Source of the DNA: QQUD01 sp039029915
GTDB taxonomy: Bacteria; Chloroflexota; Anaerolineae; Promineifilales; Promineifilaceae
Direction: 5' to 3'
NCBI GenBank assembly: GCA_039029915.1
Contig: JBCCFD010000082.1
Coordinates: forward strand, 1 to 22,395
DNA: 22,395 nucleotides
Positions 1-5,910 of the stretch are shown one piece after another; position 1 is the stretch's first letter, and each line of letters opens with the position of its first letter. The position numbers and the translations under genes were made by a program. The notes beneath the pieces were generated by a model. That model searched no databases and was not told the DNA's origin. It was given only the letters and a program-made list of their open reading frames with translations.

Positions 1-922
1 TAGCAGAGTTAAAATACCCTGGGGATGATCCACCCTCCCCACGGTTGATATCAGCTACTAATGTTGTATTTTGAGAAGTACCATCTGTGCGCCAGAGCTC
101 GAAACCGTGAATACCATCATTGGCACGAAAATATGTAAATCCTTTAAACGTGTAAAAATCATTTGGGAAAGAGGAATCAGGACCGCTGTTGATGTCTTTA
201 ACAAGCTCATAATTGCCGGAACCTGTGTCAATTCTCCATAATTCGTACCCATGTATACCATCATCGGCATAGACATAGATTCTTGATCCATAGTTTGACA
301 TCATTGTTGGGCGATTTAATTGGTCAATTGAGGATGCTTGTATTGAAGAAGACGAACCGGGGTTAATATCTGCAAAAACGGCCGTTCCTTCTGGCGTACC
401 GTCACTTTGCCACACCTCTTTTCCTAAATCTGGGTCAATTGCCGTAAAGTAAAGATGGTTGTTTATGGTTAGGAGGTTTCGAATGGAGTTGAAACCTATG
501 CCATCTAAGGGGGAGTCAAGCAACATATTTGTGCCTTCGGATGTGCCATCAGAAACCCAGAGTTTTGCAAGGTAACTGTCGAAATTGTAAGTGGTAAAAA
601 AGTATAAGTCATTCATTGAAATTGATTCATTTACAACGTCATTCTCGGATGGTGTAAAGATGGCTTCAAATGAATCAGTGTCTCTTTGTACGTATAATTT
701 TGCACTGGAATCGTTGTATCCAATGAGCATGACACGGCCGTTTACATCATGAATTTCACGAATAAACGTGCCTTCACTCCCCGGCCTTAAATCGTAAACA
801 TGTAACGCATTTGATGATGCTGAAAGTGACCCTAAAGTGAAGCTGGCTAGAAGAAACAAGAGTGCCATAGCAAACATTGAACTAGCCTTGATTTTGTGTG
901 TCGCCTTGATTTTGTCTGTCAT
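1..922 (-). CDS. Secreted ELWxxDGT-repeat protein, C-terminus cut by window edge
   Basis: The minus-strand frame is open from an ATG at 922 to the left edge, giving at least 307 residues, so the gene is 3'-partial. A Shine-Dalgarno GGAGG at 932-928 sits 6 nt before the ATG. The N-terminus has Lys residues, then a hydrophobic stretch (about residues 16-35, MALLFLLASFTLG) and small residues, as in a Sec signal peptide. Four repeats follow: KLWVSDGTSEGT (about 120), EVWQSDGTPEGT (about 169), ELWRIDTGSG (about 227) and ELWRTDGTSQNT (about 275), with LYFTA/FTYFRANDG strands between them. This matches the ELWxxDGT repeat family (TIGR04534), probably propeller-like surface or secreted proteins. The exact function is unknown. 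The gene is divergent from the one at 1141. Confidence 0.85.
   Translation of the reverse strand, partial: MTDKIKATHKIKASSMFAMALLFLLASFTLGSLSASSNALHVYDLRPGSEGTFIREIHDVNGRVMLIGYNDSSAKLYVQRDTDSFEAIFTPSENDVVNESISMNDLYFFTTYNFDSYLAKLWVSDGTSEGTNMLLDSPLDGIGFNSIRNLLTINNHLYFTAIDPDLGKEVWQSDGTPEGTAVFADINPGSSSSIQASSIDQLNRPTMMSNYGSRIYVYADDGIHGYELWRIDTGSGNYELVKDINSGPDSSFPNDFYTFKGFTYFRANDGIHGFELWRTDGTSQNTTLVADINRGEGGSSPGYFNSA
885..920. repeat. 18-bp tandem duplication in the 5' end of the ELWxxDGT gene
   Basis: Positions 885-902 and 903-920 are two copies of an 18-bp unit (17/18 identical). On the coding strand they give residues TDKIKA then THKIKA directly after the start codon. The duplication keeps the frame and adds six codons of charged residues ahead of the signal-peptide core. 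It looks like a recent slippage or tandem duplication event. Confidence 0.8.
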
Positions 923-1079
923 TGAAGACCTCCATGAGTTGAATATGTTTGAAAATGCGCGTGACTAATAATCCAATAAACGCAGATTTCATATTTTTTC
1001 GACATTTGCGAGCATGGAAATCAAACTGGCTTTTTCTTTTTGCTGCTATGAAATTTTGTTCAAATAAAATCAGCTGCAT

Positions 1080-1108
1080 TTGACAAATGTAAAGGCTCAA
1101 CATATATT
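1080..1108 (+). promoter_or_regulatory. Sigma70-type promoter for the 1141 gene
   Basis: TTGACA at 1080-1085 is followed by a 17-bp spacer and TATATT at 1103-1108. This is a consensus -35 with a 5/6 -10 at ideal spacing. The start of transcription would be near 1115, leaving a leader of about 26 nt before the ATG at 1141. The -10 overlaps the left arm of an inverted repeat (1104-1139), so the promoter is probably controlled at that site. Confidence 0.7.
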
Positions 1109-1139
1109 TGCAATGAATAATAAAAAGCATTGCAAATAT
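1104..1139. promoter_or_regulatory. Perfect 12-bp inverted repeat overlapping -10, start site and leader
   Basis: ATATTTGCAATG (1104-1115) and CATTGCAAATAT (1128-1139) are perfect inverted arms around a 12-nt AT-rich spacer, ending one base before the ATG at 1141. The left arm covers most of the -10 and the likely start of transcription. Two readings are possible: a dyad operator for a repressor, or an RNA hairpin at the 5' end that occupies the place where a Shine-Dalgarno would be. No ribosome-binding site is visible there. Confidence 0.55.
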
Positions 1140-1140
1140 T

Positions 1141-1473
1141 ATGGACGAAAAACTGTTGAACCAACTTAAATCCTTGAATGCTAAAGAGCTGCGCGAGGTA
1201 GTTAAGGAAGCTAATCGACTCTTAAAACGCAAGAAACTGTATATTCGTGAAATCTCTAAGGTCTCGTCTCAAGGGCGGTACCTTTACCTGTATGCTACAT
1301 GGCAAGAAGAAGGGAAAACAAAGCAAAAAAGCTTGGGTCGGAAAGTTAATGTGGAATCGATGGAAGCTTCAGCTAAGGTCGATAATCCTTTTCATAAATT
1401 TGGCGTTGTTGATCTAGAAAGTATCCAATTTTTACAAGAAATGGCTGATAACAACTATTTTATTACTCTGTAG
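1141..1473 (+). CDS. Small basic protein of unknown function, possibly DUF6788-like
   Basis: A 110-residue protein. Residues 1-32 are a charged amphipathic helix (LNQLKSLNAKELREVVKEA) ending in a basic LLKRKKLY patch. A segment at about residues 42-67 reads GRYLYLYATWQ then GKTKQKSLGRK. The aromatic-rich strand followed by W..-GK-k-k-LGr resembles the short DUF6788-type domain in bacterial genomes, often annotated near transposase-like genes. I make that match from memory, with modest confidence. The start is the ATG at 1141, with no Shine-Dalgarno but a well-placed promoter. The stop codon overlaps the ribosome-binding site of the next gene, so the two are probably co-transcribed. A DNA-binding or autoregulatory role is only a guess from the basic helix and upstream dyad. 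Confidence 0.65.
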   Translation: MDEKLLNQLKSLNAKELREVVKEANRLLKRKKLYIREISKVSSQGRYLYLYATWQEEGKTKQKSLGRKVNVESMEASAKVDNPFHKFGVVDLESIQFLQEMADNNYFITL

Positions 1474-1482
1474 GTGTTGCTT

Positions 1483-2613
1483 ATGCGTGGTTTAAATAAA
1501 AATGAAGAAGCTGGTCTTCTAATGAAATTACGGGAGATTCAAAGCAAGGAAGAATTTCCAAGTTTGGCAGCTATTGCTGTCCAAGAAGATGAAATGGTTT
1601 GGTCAGGTAATGTGGGCTACGCTTGCTTAGACCCAAAAGAAAAGGCGAGTGCGTTCACCACGATTTATCATCTGGGGTCGGTGACGAAGCTGTTTACGGC
1701 CGTTGCGCTCATCAAACTGCGCGATGCTGGAAATCTTGATCTATCCGATACTCTGCAAAAATATCTGCCTCAACTGACAGACCTCAAAAAACAAGCCATC
1801 ACCTTGCGTCAACTGGTGACGCACAGTTCAGGGCTTCCCTTGATGCCAGATAATGAAAAATTAAACCAAATGATGCAGGAATTTCCGCCCACGCTCGAAT
1901 CGCTAGCAAATGCCAAGTTCCCGACAATCGATGAGGTTTTAGCGGGGCTGGATGATGATGTGCTGGTTGGTGAACCGGGGGATCAGGTCTCGTATTCTAA
2001 TTTAGGCTTTGCGCTGCTTGGGCACGTGATTGAGCTAGTGGGTAAACGGCCGTATGCTACCTTTATTAAAGAGGAAATTTTGCGTCCTTTAAAAATGGCC
2101 GGAACTGGTTTCTGGGAACAGTTAGCCAACACTGATTATCAAGAGTTTTTAGCCACCTGTTATTTGCCTTTTTTCGACGAGCCTACAGTTGCACCACCAG
2201 CCATGAAGGACGCAGGTGCTTTTGTTCCTGCGGCCTCGCTTTGGGCTTCTCCCTTTGCGATGGGTCAATTCATAAAACTGTTCACTGGGGCAAGTTCAGA
2301 CCTGCTTTCAAAGGACTCTATCGACGAGATGCTCACTCTAGATATATCAACTGAAGCTGCCCGATATGCAGATTCGGAAGAAAATAGCGGCATTGGATTA
2401 GGGTGGTTTGTTTCAGAACTTAGTGGGCACCGTGTCGTGGAGCATGGTGGAGCAGATCCCAGTACGGCCGTTCACCTTGCCATAATTCCTGAGCAAAAGT
2501 GTGGTGTCTTTGTGGCCACCAACAGCGGCCAAAATCCAGCTGCTGTTGCTGAAGCCAGCTACGCTATTTTGTCTTTGTTGCTAAATACCACAAGCCAATC
2601 GCCACGAGGGTAA
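1483..2613 (+). CDS. Serine hydrolase of the beta-lactamase (class C/PBP-like) family
   Basis: A 376-residue protein of the PF00144 fold. All three active-site elements are present: S66-V-T-K69 (in HLGSVTKLFTA) for the nucleophile and general base, Y171-S-N in YSNLGFALLG, and H321-G-G in VEHGGADPS. The conserved LVTHSSGLP segment is also there. There is no signal peptide, so it is probably a cytoplasmic esterase, D-aminopeptidase or similar hydrolase rather than a secreted beta-lactamase. Substrate cannot be told from sequence. I chose ATG 1483 because AGGTG (1472-1476) lies 6 nt upstream, overlapping the TAG of the preceding gene. A GTG at 1474 is an in-frame alternative adding three residues. 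The two genes likely form an operon. Confidence 0.88.
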   Translation: MRGLNKNEEAGLLMKLREIQSKEEFPSLAAIAVQEDEMVWSGNVGYACLDPKEKASAFTTIYHLGSVTKLFTAVALIKLRDAGNLDLSDTLQKYLPQLTDLKKQAITLRQLVTHSSGLPLMPDNEKLNQMMQEFPPTLESLANAKFPTIDEVLAGLDDDVLVGEPGDQVSYSNLGFALLGHVIELVGKRPYATFIKEEILRPLKMAGTGFWEQLANTDYQEFLATCYLPFFDEPTVAPPAMKDAGAFVPAASLWASPFAMGQFIKLFTGASSDLLSKDSIDEMLTLDISTEAARYADSEENSGIGLGWFVSELSGHRVVEHGGADPSTAVHLAIIPEQKCGVFVATNSGQNPAAVAEASYAILSLLLNTTSQSPRG

Positions 2614-2754
2614 ATAGACTAAAGATGCCAACGAGCAAATTTCCCATCGTGGACGAACTCACAAAAAATGGGACTGACCCCCAAATTGGAATGTAATTTA
2701 GGCAGTTTTGCTGAAACAATGGAGAAATACGGCCGTTTCTAACATAATTCTATC

Positions 2755-2782
2755 TTGGCAAAGAAAAACCTCACGGTATAAT
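2755..2782 (+). promoter_or_regulatory. Promoter of tRNA-Leu
   Basis: TTGGCA at 2755-2760, a 16-bp spacer and a perfect TATAAT at 2777-2782. The predicted transcript start, near 2789, lies about five bases before the mature tRNA 5' end at 2794. Confidence 0.7.
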
Positions 2783-2793
2783 TACAAGATTGC

Positions 2794-2875
2794 GGGGATG
2801 TGGCGGAATTGGTAGACGCGCATGACTTAGAATCATGTGCCGCAAGGCGTGTGGGTTCGAGTCCCACCATCCCCA
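2794..2875 (+). tRNA. tRNA-Leu (anticodon UAG)
   Basis: The acceptor stem GGGGATG (2794-2800) pairs with CATCCCC (2868-2874), with discriminator A at 2875. The D-arm TGGCGGAATTGGTAGACGC is typical of bacterial tRNA-Leu. The anticodon stem CATGA/TCATG encloses the loop CTTAGAA, so the anticodon is UAG, reading CUA and other CUN codons. A long class II variable arm (TGCC-GCAA-GGC) and T-arm GTGGG-TTCGAGT-CCCAC follow. The 3' CC is encoded but the final A is not (CCT). Confidence 0.96.
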
Positions 2876-2887
2876 CCTTTACTTTGA

Positions 2888-2920
2888 AATGAGCGTTGCC
2901 CAAGCAACGCTCATTTTTTT
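2888..2920 (+). terminator. Intrinsic terminator after tRNA-Leu
   Basis: A perfect stem of about 12 bp (AATGAGCGTTGC at 2888-2899 with GCAACGCTCATT at 2904-2915) has a CCAA loop and is followed by a T tract to 2920. It ends the single-gene tRNA transcript. Confidence 0.9.
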
Positions 2921-3069
2921 CAAACCGCATCTGACCCTAACCCTCGGAAGGTAGCTGTAGGTGGCCCTCCCATCGGTCGTTCGATAAAAAATTAGGCACA
3001 TCACATCTTCATGGCCTTGCTGGGAACAGGCTCTGAGACGTAGCTATGTGTAGGAAGAGAGGTATTCAA

Positions 3070-4596
3070 GTGACACTAACAATCAGTACCGAAGAAAATG
3101 ATAGCCGTGAACTGGCGGTAACTGTTGAAGTTGAAGAGGCACGCGTCCAAAAAGAGATGCGTAAAACAGCGCGCAAATTGAGCAAGCGCTTCAACATTCC
3201 TGGATTCCGTAAAGGGAAAGCCCCATTTAATGTTGTTGCTTCCTATTTGGGGGGAACTCAATCGATTCGTGCTGAAGCCGTTGAAGGTATGGTTCAACCT
3301 ATCTTTGCTGAAATGATGGATCAAATTGAGTTTGAGCCATACGCCCAAGCCTCCTTTGATGATATGGAGCTTGAACCCTTGGTCATGAAATTTACTGTAC
3401 CTCTAGAACCCATTGTGGAATTAGGCCCTTACCGTGAACTGCGCCAAGAGATTGAAGAAGTAAGCGTCACTAATGAAGCACTTTACGAAGCTTTAGAACG
3501 CGTTCAGGCACGCCATGCTGAAATAGAAGAAGTTGACCGAGCCATTGAGCTGACAGACCTAGTCACAATTAGCGGCTTGGGTGAGCTTGTGAAAGATGAA
3601 GAAGAAGCCGCTGAAGAAGAGGCCGAGGAAGTTGAAGAAGCGTCGGAAGAGGTCGCCGCAGAAGAATCGTCTGAAGATGAAGCAGAGGCTGATGAAGAAG
3701 ACGGAGAAAATTCTCAGGAAGATTTGGAAGCTGAAGCCAACCGCATTTTGGAAGAAGCAACTAGCAACATTGTTTTCAATGAAGATCGCTTAGATGTGGT
3801 AATGGATACCGCAAAATTGTTCCCAAACACTGATTTTGTTGACAACATCGTTGGTATGTCCGCCGGTGATGAAAAATCTTTTACGCTTGCCTTCCCAGAA
3901 GATTATGAAGATGAAGAGCTCGCCGGTAATGAGGCAGAGTTTAATATTACCGTTTTGGAAGTGAAGAAGCGGGACGTGCCTGCCCTTGATGATGAGCTTG
4001 CTAAATTAGAAGGCGACTACGAAACGCTGGATGAGCTAAAGGAACAGCTCAAAGAAACCCTGTTGCAACAAGCCCAATCAGAAGCAAAGAACGAGCTTAT
4101 TGAAGGCATGATTGATGACGTACTTGAAGAATCTAATTTGACATACCCCGAAGCGGCCGTGAATGTAGAAATCGATGGTATGATGCAAAATTTCAAGCAG
4201 CAAGCGGAGCGTTCAGGCTGGAATTTTGAAGATTTCCTGAAATTGCAAGGGGGAAGCGAGGAAGCGATGCGCGAGAACTTCCGAGAATCCGCCTCTCAGC
4301 GCGTTGCGCGCCAGCTTGTTTTGCGCCAGCTCATCGTAGATGAGTTGATTACAGTTGAAGCAGATGACATTGATGCCAAAGTTGAAAAACAAGTTGAATC
4401 GTTTGGTGATAATGAAGAGCTCCAAGAAAATATGCGGAATTATTACAAATCTGGCTATGGCTTTGATATGATTTCGAGTGAAATTTTGATGGACAAGGTT
4501 CACGATCGAATTAAAGAGATTTATGCGGGTGAGGCCCCAGATCTGGAAGAATTGGCAAAAGCGAAAGAATCGGCTGACAGTTCGGAAGAAGAATAA
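3070..4596 (+). CDS. tig: Trigger factor, ribosome-associated chaperone, with acidic insertion
   Basis: Trigger factor binds the ribosome exit tunnel and shields nascent chains. The N-terminal domain carries the ribosome-docking signature GFRKGKAP (residues 45-52). A PPIase/FKBP-like region (about 154-300) and a long helical SurA-like C-terminal region follow. The protein has 508 residues, longer than the usual 430-450. Much of the excess is a low-complexity stretch at residues 176-221 (about 3595-3732) with 27 Glu/Asp in 46. It lies where the FKBP flap would be. The C-terminus is also acidic (SADSSEEE). I chose GTG 3070: AGAGG lies 7 nt upstream and the protein then begins VTLTISTEENDS, as family members do. 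ATG 3046 would add eight residues over that ribosome-binding site. clpP lies downstream, a common neighbour, but a hairpin separates the genes. Confidence 0.95.
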   Translation: MTLTISTEENDSRELAVTVEVEEARVQKEMRKTARKLSKRFNIPGFRKGKAPFNVVASYLGGTQSIRAEAVEGMVQPIFAEMMDQIEFEPYAQASFDDMELEPLVMKFTVPLEPIVELGPYRELRQEIEEVSVTNEALYEALERVQARHAEIEEVDRAIELTDLVTISGLGELVKDEEEAAEEEAEEVEEASEEVAAEESSEDEAEADEEDGENSQEDLEAEANRILEEATSNIVFNEDRLDVVMDTAKLFPNTDFVDNIVGMSAGDEKSFTLAFPEDYEDEELAGNEAEFNITVLEVKKRDVPALDDELAKLEGDYETLDELKEQLKETLLQQAQSEAKNELIEGMIDDVLEESNLTYPEAAVNVEIDGMMQNFKQQAERSGWNFEDFLKLQGGSEEAMRENFRESASQRVARQLVLRQLIVDELITVEADDIDAKVEKQVESFGDNEELQENMRNYYKSGYGFDMISSEILMDKVHDRIKEIYAGEAPDLEELAKAKESADSSEEE

Positions 4597-4677
4597 TTGG
4601 GTAAATTATCCTAACACAAATCTAACAATAGTAGGCTACACTCAAAATTCGCCAATTAAAAACAAAATTAGTAGGAG

Positions 4678-4717
4678 AGAGGCATGGTTCATTCATCATG
4701 AACCATGCCTCTTCTTT
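4678..4717 (+). terminator. Hairpin terminator after tig
   Basis: A perfect 15-bp stem (4678-4692 with 4698-4712, starting AGAGGCATGGTTCAT) has a five-base loop. A short, interrupted T run (TCTTT) follows. The strong stem but weak U tract suggests intrinsic termination that may be leaky, or an RNA-stabilising 3' end. Confidence 0.7.
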
Positions 4718-4858
4718 AAGAAGGCTGTTAATTAAAAACGGCCCAATATTTAAGTAACCGTTTGTAAATAAAGTTGCAATCATCAAAAGAAACGGCTACT
4801 TCAAGACCAGTTGCCAATATATTTGCTTAATAGCAAATGGGCAATAAGGAGATCTGTC

Positions 4859-5485
4859 ATGATGAATATTCCATCGTCACTTGTACCGATGGTTATCGAG
4901 ACGACGAGTCGTGGTGAACGATCTTTTGATATATTCTCACTGCTTTTAAGAGAAAGAATCATTATCATGGGGACGCCCATCAACGACCAAATCGCCAATT
5001 TGATTGTCGCGCAGCTGCTGTTTTTAGCGCGAGAAGATCCACATAAACCAATTAGAATGTATATCAATAGCCCCGGTGGCCAAGTTTATTCTGGACTGGC
5101 AATTTACGACACTATGCAACAGGTTGAATGCCCAATTCAGACCGTTGCCGTTGGTTTTACCGCTAGCTTTGGAACCGTTTTGTTGACAGCCGGTACCCCA
5201 GGGATGCGCTATGCGTTGCCCAATGCAACGATTCACATGCATCAACCTCTTGGTGGTGCTCAAGGTCAAGCTACTGATATCGCCATTCAAGCGCAGGAAA
5301 TTTTACGTTTGCGTACTAGCCTGAATGGCATTCTGGCGCATCACACTGGCAAACCGGTTGAAACCATTATGGAAGATACCGATCGCGACCTGTATATGAA
5401 TGCTCAAGAAGCGATGGAGTATGGGTTGGTGGATGAAGTTTTGGCGCATCCTGCCGCTGAAGCGATGAATGGCTCAGCTGGTTAA
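4859..5485 (+). CDS. clpP: ATP-dependent Clp protease proteolytic subunit
   Basis: ClpP forms the double-heptameric serine protease chamber fed by ClpX or ClpA/C unfoldases in the cytoplasm. The 208-residue length is typical. By alignment to family motifs, the catalytic triad is Ser103 (in GFTASFGT), His128 (HMHQPLGGAQGQATD) and Asp177 (DTDRD before LYMNAQEAMEYGLVDE). The oxyanion-hole segment INSPGGQVYSGLAIYDTM is present. The start ATG 4859 has AAGGAG (4846-4851) 7 nt upstream; an in-frame ATG at 4811 would put the ribosome-binding site inside the gene, and 4862 is an adjacent alternative. It follows tig, the usual order, but no clpX follows. Instead there are hairpins and an intrinsic terminator, so it is probably transcribed alone or with tig. 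Confidence 0.95.
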   Translation: MMNIPSSLVPMVIETTSRGERSFDIFSLLLRERIIIMGTPINDQIANLIVAQLLFLAREDPHKPIRMYINSPGGQVYSGLAIYDTMQQVECPIQTVAVGFTASFGTVLLTAGTPGMRYALPNATIHMHQPLGGAQGQATDIAIQAQEILRLRTSLNGILAHHTGKPVETIMEDTDRDLYMNAQEAMEYGLVDEVLAHPAAEAMNGSAG

Positions 5486-5503
5486 GCGGTTTATTAATCT
5501 TTC

Positions 5504-5556
5504 GTGAAACGAAGCGCGTAATAGTCGTTTTAATCAAAGCAGGAACTTCGTTTCAC
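5504..5556 (+). repeat. 11-bp inverted repeat in the clpP 3' region
   Basis: GTGAAACGAAG (5504-5514) and CTTCGTTTCAC (5546-5556) are perfect inverted arms separated by 31 nt, beginning just after the clpP stop codon. No T run follows, so this is not a classical terminator. It could stabilise the clpP 3' end or mark a small mobile or palindromic element. Function unknown. Confidence 0.5.
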
Positions 5557-5594
5557 ATAAACCTTGCTCAACAAAAATGATCATTAGCGATTTT

Positions 5595-5624
5595 GAGAGC
5601 CTCTAGCTTAGAGGCTCTTTTTTT
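5595..5624 (+). terminator. Intrinsic terminator downstream of clpP
   Basis: AGAGCCTCTA (5596-5605) pairs perfectly with TAGAGGCTCT (5609-5618) around a GCT loop. A run of seven T residues follows directly. This is a clear Rho-independent terminator in the plus orientation. Confidence 0.92.
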
Positions 5625-5729
5625 GTGTAGATTTTCCCGTTGTTGAACTAGAACCTAAGATTGACTATAATTCTTCGGTACTACATTTTTACTTTATGTA
5701 ATTTGAAAGTTACTTTAAGTAATTTTCAG

Positions 5730-5826
5730 AAAGTATCTTGAATTCCTGAGCACAAAATGAAAATCACTTACAGGAGAACAAAAACTTATATGAAGCTGTT
5801 TTATTTCAAGATACTTTTTGTTCTCC
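5730..5826. repeat. Two competing inverted repeats upstream of the Calx-beta gene
   Basis: AAAGTATCTTGAA (5730-5742) is the perfect reverse complement of TTCAAGATACTTT (5805-5817). GGAGAACAAAAA (5773-5784) is the perfect reverse complement of TTTTTGTTCTCC (5815-5826). The right-hand parts overlap by three bases and the pairings cross, so in one RNA they would be alternatives or a pseudoknot. The surrounding stretch 5625-5910 is AT-rich, and I find no other gene in it apart from an unconvincing 26-codon ORF at 5758. Confidence 0.5.
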
Positions 5827-5910
5827 ACTTATTGTAATTAACAGAACGCTTCCTATAAAAGTGTCGGTAGAATCTCTGTCAATTACTATAGTGCAACCTA
5901 GGATTTGTTT

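Noticed and set aside
882..1232. Minus-strand frame of 116 codons
   Set aside because: It overlaps the promoter and first third of the 1141 gene and the start of the ELWxxDGT gene, has no ribosome-binding site and no family resemblance; treated as a shadow.
1483..2613. Antibiotic-resistance beta-lactamase
   Set aside because: The motifs show the fold only; no signal peptide is present and the family includes many esterases and peptidases, so resistance is not supported.
3569..3793. Frames overlapping the acidic segment of tig (63 codons minus, 65 codons plus)
   Set aside because: They arise from GAA/GAG repetition in tig and give Lys- or Leu-rich low-complexity products.
4811..4858. Longer clpP start at ATG 4811
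   Set aside because: The AAGGAG at 4846-4851 fits ATG 4859, and ClpP homologues begin near that residue.
5758..5838. 26-codon ORF starting MKITYRRTKTYMKLF
   Set aside because: No Shine-Dalgarno, AT-rich context and overlap with both inverted repeats; it gives no independent evidence of translation.
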